From Erythrobacteraceae bacterium CCH12-C2 (GTDB lineage Bacteria; Pseudomonadota; Alphaproteobacteria; Sphingomonadales; Sphingomonadaceae), in assembly GCA_001556995.1 (NCBI GenBank), contig LSKF01000021.1, positions 1-9,875 on the forward strand: a stretch of DNA of 9,875 nt, in the 5' to 3' direction. Shown here in pieces: positions 1-6,582 of this stretch (positions are counted from its first letter, which is position 1; each line of letters opens with the position of its first letter). Both the position numbers and the translations under genes were made by a program. Below the pieces are notes generated by a model, which was given only the letters and a program-made list of their open reading frames with translations, did not search any database and was not told where the DNA came from.

Positions 1-372
1 GCTTCTACATGCTCAAGCGCTGGGACGCGTTCACCCGCTTCCTCGACGATGGCCGCATCTGCCTCACCAACAATGCCGCCGAGCGCGCGCTTCGCTGCAT
101 CCCGCTCGGTCGCAAGGCATGGCTGTTCTGCGGCTCGGATCGCGGCGGCCAGCGCGCGGCCGTCATCTACACGCTGATCCAGACCGCAAAGCTCAACCAT
201 GTCGATCCGCAGGCCTGGCTCGCCGATGTCCTCGCGCGCATCGCCGATCATCCCGCCACCAAGCTCGATCAGCTGCTGCCTTGGAACTGGGCGCTGAGCA
301 CCATAGCGATTGCCGCATAAACCGGCCTACGCGCCGACCAGCATCACACCGCGGCCTTCACCGGACGGATAC
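1..372 (+). mobile_element. Right end of an IS66-family insertion sequence (left part outside window)
   Basis: This is the 3' part of an IS66-family element: the end of its transposase gene plus about 50 nt of terminal DNA. The terminal stretch ends in CTTCACCGGACGGATAC. Read inward from the end this is GTATCCGTCCGGTGAAG, which resembles the GTAAGCGTCCGGTGAAGG-type ends I recall for the family. I place the boundary at 372 because from 373 the sequence reads as a different (IS3-family) transposase frame. IS66 elements usually make an 8-bp target duplication; CGAGCTTA (373-380) would be this copy, but its partner lies outside the window. The boundary is accurate to a few bases only. Confidence 0.8.
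3..320 (+). CDS. tnpC: IS66-family transposase, C-terminal fragment (5' end cut by window)
   Basis: This is the last 105 residues of the IS66 DDE transposase, which cuts and joins the element's ends. The frame is open at the window edge (FYM...), so the gene starts upstream; the ATG at 9 is internal. The segment LTNNAAERALR carries what should be the final catalytic Glu, and it is followed by GRKAWLFCGSDRGGQRAA. The C-terminal helper domain follows, with TAKLNHVDPQAWLADVLARI, DHP and the closing LLPW, all hallmark IS66 motifs. The stop is TAA at 318-320. No disruption is seen in the visible part, so the off-window remainder decides whether the element is active. Confidence 0.9.
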   Translation, partial: FYMLKRWDAFTRFLDDGRICLTNNAAERALRCIPLGRKAWLFCGSDRGGQRAAVIYTLIQTAKLNHVDPQAWLADVLARIADHPATKLDQLLPWNWALSTIAIAA

Positions 373-436
373 CGAGCTTATCTCTCGGGACATGGATATG
401 TGGGCTTACCAGCGCGGTGTGATCCTGGACCTCTCC
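373..436 (+). pseudogene. IS3-family orfB remnant, upstream fragment
   Basis: In the frame beginning at 371 this reads TELISRDMDMWAYQRGVILDLS, the stretch just after the second catalytic Asp in IS3-family (IS407-type) OrfB proteins. It is cut on the left by the IS66 end at 372 and on the right by the IS3 element inserted at 437. If 437-1707 (the element plus one CTCC copy) is removed, the frame runs on without a break into RPSKPTDNAFIEAFNSKLRG at 1708. So this and the fragment at 1708-1911 were one gene before the insertion. The N-terminal part and orfA of this element are not in the window. Confidence 0.85.
433..436 (+). repeat. 4-bp target site duplication, left copy (CTCC)
   Basis: CTCC directly precedes the left terminal repeat of the IS at 437, and an identical CTCC follows its right terminal repeat at 1704-1707. 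Four base pairs is the usual duplication for the IS407 type of IS3 elements. Removing one copy with the IS restores the interrupted host reading frame, which confirms the boundaries. Confidence 0.85.
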
Positions 437-449
437 TGACGTGACCCCC
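437..449 (+). repeat. Left terminal inverted repeat of the complete IS3 element
   Basis: TGACGTGACCCCC is the exact complement of 1691-1703. Similarity continues inward with gaps (GATTAGAG recurs in both ends about 32 nt in). This left end also matches, over 49 nt with 5 differences, the right end of the older IS3 element at 1985-2033. Confidence 0.9.
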
Positions 450-484
450 TGATTTTCCTCCACGAGCGATTAGAGTCTGGCCTG

Positions 485-493
485 AAGGAAGGA
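485..493 (+). promoter_or_regulatory. Ribosome binding site for IS3 orfA
   Basis: AAGGAAGGA lies 6 nt ahead of the ATG at 500. It is a strong purine-rich Shine-Dalgarno match and supports that start for orfA. Confidence 0.6.
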
Positions 494-499
494 CAGACG

Positions 500-766
500 A
501 TGAAGCGTGTGAGGTTTTCAGAAGAGCAGATTATCGGGGTGCTGAAGGAGGCGGAGGCGGGCGCGAAGACCGCTGATCTGGCCCGGCGGCACGGGGTTTC
601 GGAAGCGACGATCTACAACTGGAAGGCCAAGTATGGCGGGCTGGAGGTGTCCGAAGCTCGGCGTCTGAGGGAACTCGAGAGCGAGAACGCCAAGCTCAAG
701 CGGCTGCTGGCCGATGCGATGTTGGATCAGGCTGCACTGAAGGATCTTCTTTCAAAAAAGTGGTGA
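500..766 (+). CDS. IS3-family OrfA (helix-turn-helix transposase subunit)
   Basis: This 88-residue protein binds the element's ends. The N-terminal half carries the helix-turn-helix: [16 protein letters not shown], then [20 protein letters not shown] (roughly residues 26-45). The C-terminal half is a leucine-rich coiled coil ([18 protein letters not shown]), typical of OrfA multimerisation. The length is normal for the IS407 type. The ATG at 500 has a good ribosome binding site. The gene ends in KKW-TGA just past the A6G slippery stretch, so a share of ribosomes should shift to -1 and make the OrfAB fusion. No damage is seen. Confidence 0.93.
   Translation: MKRVRFSEEQIIGVLKEAEAGAKTADLARRHGVSEATIYNWKAKYGGLEVSEARRLRELESENAKLKRLLADAMLDQAALKDLLSKKW
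754..760 (+). promoter_or_regulatory. Programmed -1 frameshift site A-AAA-AAG
   Basis: In the orfA frame the heptamer reads A AAA AAG, the classic -1 slippery site of IS3-family elements, and is followed by TGG TGA (orfA stop). A -1 slip joins orfA to the orfB frame at GTG 760. A short GC stem (CCCGC at 769-773 pairing with GCGGG at 780-784) starts 8 nt downstream, where stimulatory structures normally sit. That frameshifting occurs is inferred from the family; the site and stem are seen directly. Confidence 0.8.
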
Positions 767-1671
767 CGCCCGCCGCCAAGCGGGAAGCTGTTGCTCATCT
801 TCAGACATGTCATGGGATGAGCGAGCGGCGGGCGTGCCGTGTCATTGATGCCGATCGCAAGAGCATGCGCTATCGTTCCACACGGGACGATGATGGCGAT
901 CTGCGCGAGAAGCTGCGCGAGTTGGCCAACCAGCGACGCCGGTTCGGCTACCGCCGCCTGCATATCCTGCTGCTCCGGGAGGGCGTGATGATCAACCGCA
1001 AGAAGACCCAGCGGCTGTATCGTGAGGAAGGTCTCGCAGTGAGGCGGCGGCGCAGCCGCAAGCGTGCTGTGGGCACCAGAGCGCCTGCACCGGTGCTGGC
1101 GTTACCGAACCAGCGCTGGAGCCTGGACTTTGTTCATGACCAGATCGCTTCTGGCAGACGGTTCCGGGTGCTCAACGTCGTCGATGACGTGACCAGGGAG
1201 TGCCTGGCTGCGGTGCCGGATACCTCGATCTCGGGGCACCGTGTCGTGCGCGAGCTGACCCGGCTGATCAGCGAGCGCGGCAAGCCGGGCATGATCGTCA
1301 GCGATAATAGCACCGAGCTCACCAGCAATGCCGTGCTCGCATGGTGCGGCCAGATCGGCGTGGAGTGGCATTACATCGCTCCGGGCAAGCCGATGCAGAA
1401 TGGCTACGTCGAGAGCTTTAACGGCCGCATGCGCGATGAGCTGCTGAACGAGACCCTGTTCCTCAGCATGACCCATGCACGGGTCGAGATTGCTGCTTGG
1501 GTCGAGGATTACAACCGGGAGAGACCGCACTCATCCCTTGGCTACACAACCCCGGCGGCGTTCGCCGCCGAATTGGATAAGCAATGGCCTGCTTCGCTCC
1601 GCCCTACGGGCTCCGCTACGCAGCCCATTGCTTCAACCGCGCTGATGCGCAAAACAACCGCCTGGCTCTAA
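760..1671 (+). CDS. IS3-family OrfB (DDE transposase catalytic subunit), made as OrfAB by frameshift
   Basis: This is the catalytic part of the IS3 transposase. Numbered from GTG 760, the HTH_21-like region (YRSTRD...[13 protein letters not shown]) spans residues about 38-95. The integrase core follows with D123 (WSLDF), D182 (VSDNSTE) and E218 (NGYVESFNG). The spacing D182-x35-E218 is the family signature. A Ser replaces the common Gly after SDN, probably harmlessly. The C-terminus passes the usual [18 protein letters not shown] and adds an approximately 37-residue tail encoded by a 55-nt palindrome (1579-1633). GTG 760 is a nominal start; the functional product should be the orfA-orfB fusion. 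The stop TAA (1669-1671) lies close to the right terminal repeat. Confidence 0.93.
   Translation: MVTPAAKREAVAHLQTCHGMSERRACRVIDADRKSMRYRSTRDDDGDLREKLRELANQRRRFGYRRLHILLLREGVMINRKKTQRLYREEGLAVRRRRSRKRAVGTRAPAPVLALPNQRWSLDFVHDQIASGRRFRVLNVVDDVTRECLAAVPDTSISGHRVVRELTRLISERGKPGMIVSDNSTELTSNAVLAWCGQIGVEWHYIAPGKPMQNGYVESFNGRMRDELLNETLFLSMTHARVEIAAWVEDYNRERPHSSLGYTTPAAFAAELDKQWPASLRPTGSATQPIASTALMRKTTAWL
1579..1633 (+). repeat. 55-nt imperfect palindrome in the 3' end of orfB
   Basis: AAGCAATGG (1579-1587) pairs perfectly with CCATTGCTT (1625-1633). A second block pairs at 1589-1592 with 1620-1623, and GCCC (1601-1604) pairs with GGGC (1608-1611). All three blocks share the same centre at 1606, and 20 of 26 arm positions pair. 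It encodes the unusual tail [20 protein letters not shown]. The shared symmetry suggests a mobile or structured repeat that has become part of the coding sequence, rather than chance; that origin is an inference. Confidence 0.75.
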
Positions 1672-1690
1672 TCCCAGCTGGGGGAAAGCT

Positions 1691-1703
1691 GGGGGTCACG
1701 TCA
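1691..1703 (-). repeat. Right terminal inverted repeat of the complete IS3 element
   Basis: GGGGGTCACGTCA is the exact complement of the left end at 437-449. It ends at 1703, immediately before the second CTCC copy. Confidence 0.9.
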
Positions 1704-1707
1704 CTCC
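1704..1707 (+). repeat. 4-bp target site duplication, right copy (CTCC)
   Basis: This copy is identical to 433-436 and directly follows the right terminal repeat. Coding sequence of the interrupted orfB resumes at 1708. Confidence 0.85.
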
Positions 1708-1911
1708 CGCCCTAGTAAGCCCACAGACAATGCGTTCATCGAGGCGTTCAACAGCAAGCTGCGCGGCGAATGCCTGAACGCGCACTGGTTCCTGTCGCTG
1801 GAAGATGCTCGCGAAAAGCTGGAGGCGTGGCGTAGACACTATAAGGAAGAGCGACCGCATTGCGCGGTCGGGAATATCCCCCCCGATCATGCTGCCAAAC
1901 TCAGCCGGTGA
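1708..1911 (+). pseudogene. IS3-family orfB remnant, 3' fragment
   Basis: This is the C-terminal part of the orfB interrupted at 437. It reads RPSKPTDNAFIEAFNSKLRG, then ECLNAHWFLSLEDAREKLEA, WRRHYKEERPHCAVGNIPP and a TGA stop at 1909-1911. The Glu in AFIEAFN is the third catalytic residue of the DDE triad. Apart from the insertion and the loss of its 5' part, the reading frame is undamaged, so the interruption looks recent. With 373-436 it forms one gene, of a type different from the element that landed in it. Confidence 0.88.
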
Positions 1912-1984
1912 AACCAGCCCACCGGACCTGAGCAAGGCGGAAAACTCCAGACCCGAGCGGTCCAAGGTTCGGTAGCAGTGCACC

Positions 1985-2033
1985 TCAGGTCAGACTTTAG
2001 TCGCTCGTGGTGGAAAATCAGTGGGTCACGTCA
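1985..2033 (-). repeat. Right terminal end of the older IS3-family element
   Basis: Read on the minus strand from 2033 this begins TGACGTGACCCACTGATTTT. It matches the left end of the complete IS3 element (437-485) at 44 of 49 positions. It lies about 75 nt after the orfB stop at 1911 and closes the older element. The next bases (GCCT, 2034-2037) would be its target duplication; the partner copy is outside the window. Confidence 0.8.
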
Positions 2034-2245
2034 GCCTCGATCCGCTTCAGTCGGCGATTCTCGTATTGCAGCTCGCGCAGGTGCCGTATCTCAGACGGCA
2101 TCAACTCAGCGTATTTAATCTTTCAATTGAAAGCGGTTGCGTGGCTGATCCCCGCCTTGCGACAGACCTCAGCGACCGGCGTGCGCTCCTTGCCCTGCTT
2201 GATGACGAGCGCATTCTTCGCGTTCGTGACCTTCGATGACTTCAT
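2034..2245 (-). pseudogene. Truncated IS3-family orfA with an in-frame stop
   Basis: On the minus strand, from ATG at 2245, this reads MKSSKVTNAKNALVIKQGKE, then RTPVAEVCRKAGISHATAFN, then TGA (2125-2123), and continues KIKYAELMPSEIRHLRELQY and ENRRLKRIEA up to 2034. It matches the OrfA type that normally has ...ATYFNWKKKYAGLMPSEMRRLRELE. The TGA stands where the conserved Trp (TGG) is expected, a single-base nonsense change. The gene is then cut at 2034 by the right end of the older IS3 element. Its orfB half is not in the window. The helix-turn-helix is recognisable but no functional product is expected. Confidence 0.85.
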
Positions 2246-2543
2246 GCTAAACCTCTTTATCCAGCCAAGGAAATTCACGGTCGAAAATTCTAGCCGCAAT
2301 TTGTCGAGTATTCACGTGGCATAGCACCGTGTTCGCATAATCAAACCTGTCGCATTCATAGCTGGATTTTGCGACAATTGGCAAATAAAGTTGATTGCCC
2401 AATTACGCAATCAATTGAATCTACGGCACCCTGCAAATATATAGCATTGATTTGCCATATTTCTTTGTATGGACTACTCCTACGGCATCTAATGCAATCG
2501 ACGGGATTTGATATCAAAAATAACTATATTGGTTTGCGTTCCT
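2246..2543. other. AT-rich intergenic stretch, no gene supported
   Basis: This is about 300 nt between the orfA remnant and the end of the lipoprotein gene. It is clearly richer in A and T than everything around it. Its first 40 nt or so probably belong to the leader and decayed left end of the orfA-bearing IS (GTGAATTTCCTTGG on the minus strand resembles such leaders), but I find no intact terminal repeat. Short open frames here have no recognisable protein character. There is no GC-rich hairpin with a T-run after the lipoprotein stop, so I see no clear terminator for the operon. Confidence 0.6.
2391..2414. repeat. Perfect 8-bp inverted repeat with 8-nt spacer
   Basis: TTGATTGC (2391-2398) and GCAATCAA (2407-2414) are exact complements separated by CCAATTAC. 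No T-tract follows on either strand, so it is a poor intrinsic terminator. It could be a protein-binding dyad or a chance palindrome in AT-rich DNA. Confidence 0.35.
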
Positions 2544-3440
2544 TTAGGCAGATACATTCACGGTGAACGGCACGATCATTTCGCGCCCATTTGCCATGAT
2601 TTGGACGAATATCTTCATGACGCCACTGTTTTTCGGTTCCATGTGAAATCCAACGATTGGCCCGCTACGATCACTGACAGTCTTGGGTTCGGTTCCCTGA
2701 GGGTGGACATGTTCAATTGAGCCCCAATCGCGCGAAAAGGCCACAACGTGCCCGAATGCTCCCATGATCGGTTGAAGCTGAGTGAAAGGCTGACCCGATT
2801 TCGCATCGACAATTGCGACACTACCCATAACCCCTTCACCAGCTTTTACGGGGCCCGCAAACGAGAGCGCGAATTTGAGACCTCCCATTTCTGCGGTTGC
2901 CACTGGCTTTGCGTCGGGCGCCGGCGCTTTTTCGGGTCCAGCATTCATGTCGGCGAAAACATATTCCTGATCGCCATCTTTGCGCGTCGAGTCCGCCCAT
3001 ACGCGGTATGTGCGACCAAATTTTGGTGTAAAACTGAACGTCCAGTCGCCCGACTTCGTGCCAGCCACCGGATGGATATGCTGATAATCCGTCAGGCTTT
3101 CATCAATAATCAGCAAGTGCAGCTTCTTCGTATGCGCGAGCGCCAGTTGATCAGGGCCAATCGGCGCGCCGGTCTTCAAGTCGGTTAAAGTGAGCGCCAC
3201 TGATTGCGGATTGCCCGGTGTAAACGGACCGGCAGGAGCCAGCGCAACTTTAAGTGTTGCTGCACCGTGATGATGGCTTCCTTCGCCCATATCCATTCCG
3301 GCGTGTTCATCGCCGCCAGCACCTTCCTTGGCGGCGATTGCGGCATGATCGGCGTCTGTATGACCGTCATCATGCTTCTTTTCGCCGCAACCAGAGAGCG
3401 CGAGGGCAGAGGCTGCGATCAGGAACAATGCCTTTTTCAT
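2544..3440 (-). CDS. His/Met-rich periplasmic lipoprotein with duplicated H-x12-H-x-H-P domain
   Basis: This is a 298-residue predicted lipoprotein. Residues 1-17 are a lipoprotein signal ending in the lipobox LSGC, with Cys18 the acylation site. Residues 21-61 are a disordered, metal-ligand-rich linker with many His, the run HHH and an MDM. Two similar beta-rich halves follow. In each, a His is followed 13 residues later by HxHP: H108...H121-I-H123-P and H231...H244-V-H246-P. This equal spacing points to an internal duplication, perhaps of a YtkA/FixH-like or Ig-like domain. It is the last gene of the efflux operon, 23 nt after the RND gene. AAAGGA lies 9 nt ahead of the ATG. The likely role is binding or delivering metal to the pump, or sensing it; the exact function and metal are inferred from context. 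The product family is not one I can name. Confidence 0.8.
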   Translation of the reverse strand: MKKALFLIAASALALSGCGEKKHDDGHTDADHAAIAAKEGAGGDEHAGMDMGEGSHHHGAATLKVALAPAGPFTPGNPQSVALTLTDLKTGAPIGPDQLALAHTKKLHLLIIDESLTDYQHIHPVAGTKSGDWTFSFTPKFGRTYRVWADSTRKDGDQEYVFADMNAGPEKAPAPDAKPVATAEMGGLKFALSFAGPVKAGEGVMGSVAIVDAKSGQPFTQLQPIMGAFGHVVAFSRDWGSIEHVHPQGTEPKTVSDRSGPIVGFHMEPKNSGVMKIFVQIMANGREMIVPFTVNVSA

Positions 3441-3463
3441 GGAGAGATATCCTTTTGCTTAGG

Positions 3464-6400
3464 TCAATAGGCTTGCAAATTGCCCGATTGCCGGGCTTCC
3501 GCGATGATGTTTTCGAGCGGTGCGCGCCCAAACAGGCGAAACAGGATTGGCGTGATCAAGGCATCGAGCAACGTCGCCGACAACAGCCCGCCAAAGATTG
3601 TAACGGCGACGGGATGGAGGATTTCCTTGCCGGGTTCGTCAGCTCCGATAAGTAGCGGCGTGAGCGCGAGACCTGCGGCCAGGGCTGTCATTAACACGGG
3701 CGTCAACCGTTCGAGCGTGCCGCGAATTATAAGTTTATCGCCCCATGTTTCACCCTCATGGAGAACGAGGTTGATATAATGGCTGACCTTCAGAATACCG
3801 TTGCGCGATGCGATCCCGGTAAGTGTAACGAATCCGACCATACTGGCGACTGAAAGCGGCAGTCCGGCAACACCGAGCGCCATTACCGATCCTACGAGCG
3901 CCATCGGCACCCCGGCCATGATTATCAGTGCCAATTTGGCCGAACGGTAACGGGTGAACAACAGAATGAAAATCATGCCAAAGGAGACGAGTGACAGGCC
4001 ACCGATCGTCAATGCGGCTTCGCGCTGCGCCTCAAACTGGCCCTCGACGCGGACAAAGCCGCCAGCTGGTAATTTGAGTTTGGCTGCTTCGGCCTCAATT
4101 GCGGTCACTATACTACCCAAATTGGCACCTGGTGCCGCATTCGCGGAAACCACGATCCGGCGTTTTCCGCCTTCGCGTAGTATCTGGTTGGGGCCATCGG
4201 TTTCAATGATTTCCGCTAAATTCCGCAGGGGCACAGGGCCTCTTGGCGTTTCAATGAGTAGATCGGCCAATGCCGCCGTCGTGCGGGTTTCGTCAGGAAG
4301 CCGCAACACCACATCATAGCGTTTAAGTCCATCAACCACGCGGCTGACAATTTTGCCGTTCGACAGCGTCGCAATCGCGTCGGACACTGCTGCTGGCGTA
4401 ATGCCGTAACTGCTCGCCCGCTCATAATCGATCCTCAGATCTAGCTGCGGCACGCGTACCTGTTTTTCAATTCGCAAATCGACGATGCCGGGAACGTCGG
4501 ATATTGCCGCACGAAGCTGTTCAGCGCTTCCGCGCGCACCGTCCAGATCTTCGGCGAATATCTTGACAACGATCTGCGCTTGCACCCCCGAAAGTAAGTG
4601 GTCGATCCGGTGGCCAATCGGGGCTCCAACTGAAACCGAACCGGGCAGCACAGCGAGCTTACTGCGGATTGCCTCAGCAACCGCAGTCCGGTCCTCAGCG
4701 TCGGGTTTGAGCGCAACATCGATTTCGCTTGAATGAACGCCTTCAGCATGTTCATCAAGCTCGGCACGACCGGTCCGCCGACTGACGCTCTCGACCTGCG
4801 GTATTTGCAGCAATAGTTTCTCGGCGGTCGCCGCCAACTGGCTTGAGGCTTCTAGCGAGACGCCTGGTTCAAGTTGAAAACCGACAACAAAGCTACCTTC
4901 ATTAAACGTTGGCAAGAACGCGCGTGGCAACAACAACGCTCCGCTGATAGCCAATAGGCTGACTATTATAGCGGTAATTAGCACGCCGCGAACGCGCGCA
5001 AAGCCCCACTCTAGAACGTACGAATTCAGTTTCTTAAGGCGCGTGACAACGCCTGATTCCTTCTCGGCATGAAGGGCTGCAAACTTTGGCAAGAGGTAAT
5101 AGCAAAGCACTGGAGTTAGCGTCACGGCAGTGACGAAGCTTGCGAGGATCGACACAATATAAGCCTGGCCTAACGGCGCGAACAGGCGTCCTTCGACCCC
5201 CCCAAGAAAGAACAATGGCAGAAAGACAAGGATGATGATCGCGGTCGCATAAACAATGCCCGAGCGAACTTCACCTGACGCGTGGGCGATGACGACAAGC
5301 GATGATTGCGGTTCAGACGATGCAGCATTCTCTCGCAGACGGCGAAAGACGTTTTCTACATCGACGACAGCATCATCGACCAATTCTCCAATCGCGATAG
5401 CCAGACCGCCAAGTGTCATCGTATTTATCGACAAATCGAAAATGGAAAAAACGATCGCCGTGATTAATATCGATATCGGCAGGGATATTAGTGAGATTGC
5501 AGTCGTGCGGGAATTAAGAAGGAACAGGAAAAGCACGACCGCCACAACGATCGCCGCTTCGATCAACACTTTTTGGAGTGTGCCGATCGATGTTTCGATG
5601 AAATCTGCTTGACGGAACTGCACCTTGTCAGCCGTAATGCCGTCCGGTAGCGTTGCAGTTATTTCCCTTAAGGCAGTCTCCACTTGGGTTGTTACTGCGA
5701 TCGTATCTGCTGTCGGCTGCTTCTGGACTGCGATAACCACCGCTGGCGCGCCATTATAACCTGCATCGCCCCGCCGGAAACCGGCTGCAAAACCAGCCGA
5801 GGCAACTTGCGAAAGTCTGACCGGGCCATTGGCATTTTCGCCAACAACCAACGCGCGCAGATCTTCGATCCGTGTCGACTGCGCAACACCCCGGATCAGA
5901 TATTCCTTTTGAAACTGATCTACGAACCCGCCACCGCTGTTGGTACCGAATTCGCGCAATTGCCGGTCAATCTGATCAAGCGTTATGCCAAGTGCCGCCA
6001 TTGCCGCCGGATCGGGCGAGACCCTATATTGCCGCACCTCACCGCCAATCGGAATAACTTGTGCAACACCAGGGATTGTCAGCAAGCGAGGCCGTATCTG
6101 GAAGTCTGCAATTTCGCGCGCTTCCATCGGACTGGCTTTACCATAAGGAATCGCAACGAGCATGATTTCGCCCATAATCGACGTAACCGGTCCCATCTGG
6201 GGTACCGTGCTCGGCGGGATCTGTTCGCGAACGAGCGTCAGTCGTTCTGCGACTTGCTGGCGCGCTCGAAAGACATCTTCGCTCCAGTCAAATTCGACAT
6301 AGACGACCGACAGTCCGATCCCCGAAACCGAGCGCACACGCTCAACACCAGGGACGCCGCTCATTGATGTTTCAATCGGGCGAGTTACCAGCGTTTCGAC

Positions 6401-6580
6401 TTCAGGCGGAGCGAGACCCGGCGACTCAGTCAGTATCGTTACGACCGGACGATTAAGGTTAGGCAGAACGTCAACTGGCAGCCGACTTGCCGACAATAAT
6501 CCCATCGCGATAAGCGCCACGGCGGCAAACAGAACGAGTATCCGGTTGCGCAGTGAAAAGGCGACAATGGCGTCAAACAT
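3464..6580 (-). CDS. RND heavy-metal efflux transporter, inner-membrane pump (CusA/CzcA-like)
   Basis: This 1038-residue proton-driven pump has a normal RND length. TM1 is at about residues 13-30, then a long periplasmic loop, then TMs 2-6 (about 337-500). TM4 carries [20 protein letters not shown], with D402, D403 and E409 as the likely proton-relay acids of HME-type pumps. A second loop (about 555-855) follows, then the repeat half (about 856-1015) with [14 protein letters not shown] and a final membrane bundle. The motif [21 protein letters not shown] (656-676) is typical of the heavy-metal branch. No Met occurs between M388 and M869, so the CusA Met triad (M573, M623, M672) is absent; by my alignment those sites are G, S and H661. 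H611, H616, H657 and H661 are possible ligands. It starts 2 nt after the adaptor stop, so it is translationally coupled. It is intact. A divalent metal seems likelier than Cu(I), but this is inference. Confidence 0.93.
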   Translation of the reverse strand: MFDAIVAFSLRNRILVLFAAVALIAMGLLSASRLPVDVLPNLNRPVVTILTESPGLAPPEVETLVTRPIETSMSGVPGVERVRSVSGIGLSVVYVEFDWSEDVFRARQQVAERLTLVREQIPPSTVPQMGPVTSIMGEIMLVAIPYGKASPMEAREIADFQIRPRLLTIPGVAQVIPIGGEVRQYRVSPDPAAMAALGITLDQIDRQLREFGTNSGGGFVDQFQKEYLIRGVAQSTRIEDLRALVVGENANGPVRLSQVASAGFAAGFRRGDAGYNGAPAVVIAVQKQPTADTIAVTTQVETALREITATLPDGITADKVQFRQADFIETSIGTLQKVLIEAAIVVAVVLFLFLLNSRTTAISLISLPISILITAIVFSIFDLSINTMTLGGLAIAIGELVDDAVVDVENVFRRLRENAASSEPQSSLVVIAHASGEVRSGIVYATAIIILVFLPLFFLGGVEGRLFAPLGQAYIVSILASFVTAVTLTPVLCYYLLPKFAALHAEKESGVVTRLKKLNSYVLEWGFARVRGVLITAIIVSLLAISGALLLPRAFLPTFNEGSFVVGFQLEPGVSLEASSQLAATAEKLLLQIPQVESVSRRTGRAELDEHAEGVHSSEIDVALKPDAEDRTAVAEAIRSKLAVLPGSVSVGAPIGHRIDHLLSGVQAQIVVKIFAEDLDGARGSAEQLRAAISDVPGIVDLRIEKQVRVPQLDLRIDYERASSYGITPAAVSDAIATLSNGKIVSRVVDGLKRYDVVLRLPDETRTTAALADLLIETPRGPVPLRNLAEIIETDGPNQILREGGKRRIVVSANAAPGANLGSIVTAIEAEAAKLKLPAGGFVRVEGQFEAQREAALTIGGLSLVSFGMIFILLFTRYRSAKLALIIMAGVPMALVGSVMALGVAGLPLSVASMVGFVTLTGIASRNGILKVSHYINLVLHEGETWGDKLIIRGTLERLTPVLMTALAAGLALTPLLIGADEPGKEILHPVAVTIFGGLLSATLLDALITPILFRLFGRAPLENIIAEARQSGNLQAY

Positions 6581-6582
6581 AC

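Larger units (their letters stand above)
437..1703 (+). mobile_element. Complete IS3-family (IS407-type) insertion sequence, 1267 bp
   Basis: This element is bounded by inverted repeats that match perfectly over 13 bp (TGACGTGACCCCC at 437-449 and its complement at 1691-1703) and more loosely over about 35 bp. It holds two overlapping genes, orfA (500-766) and orfB (760-1671), joined by an A6G slippery site. It is flanked by CTCC duplications. The DDE residues are intact, so it looks potentially active. It sits inside an older IS3-family orfB in the same orientation. The IS407-type assignment rests on the TGA-starting ends, the 4-bp duplication and the OrfA/OrfB junction (LLSKKW / [10 protein letters not shown]). 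Confidence 0.93.

Noticed and set aside
1861..1876. Short GC palindrome near GACCGC...GCGGTC as a regulatory hairpin
   Set aside because: It falls in conserved transposase coding sequence (ERPHCAVGN) and is best explained by codon use.
1696..1983. 95-codon minus-strand open frame
   Set aside because: It is antisense to the orfB remnant, whose + strand reading matches IS3 transposases.
437..2033. Calling 437-2033 a single IS because its ends match over 49 nt
   Set aside because: The 4-bp CTCC duplications flank 437-1703, and removing that segment restores a reading frame; bases flanking 2033 (GCCT) do not match those before 437.
2369..2566. 65-codon + strand open frame in the AT-rich gap
   Set aside because: No ribosome binding site and no recognisable features, and it runs into the 3' end of the lipoprotein gene.
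5684..6367. 227-codon open frame on the + strand
   Set aside because: It lies entirely opposite the RND pump gene, and its Cys/Arg-rich protein matches nothing; it is a shadow of a GC-rich coding strand.
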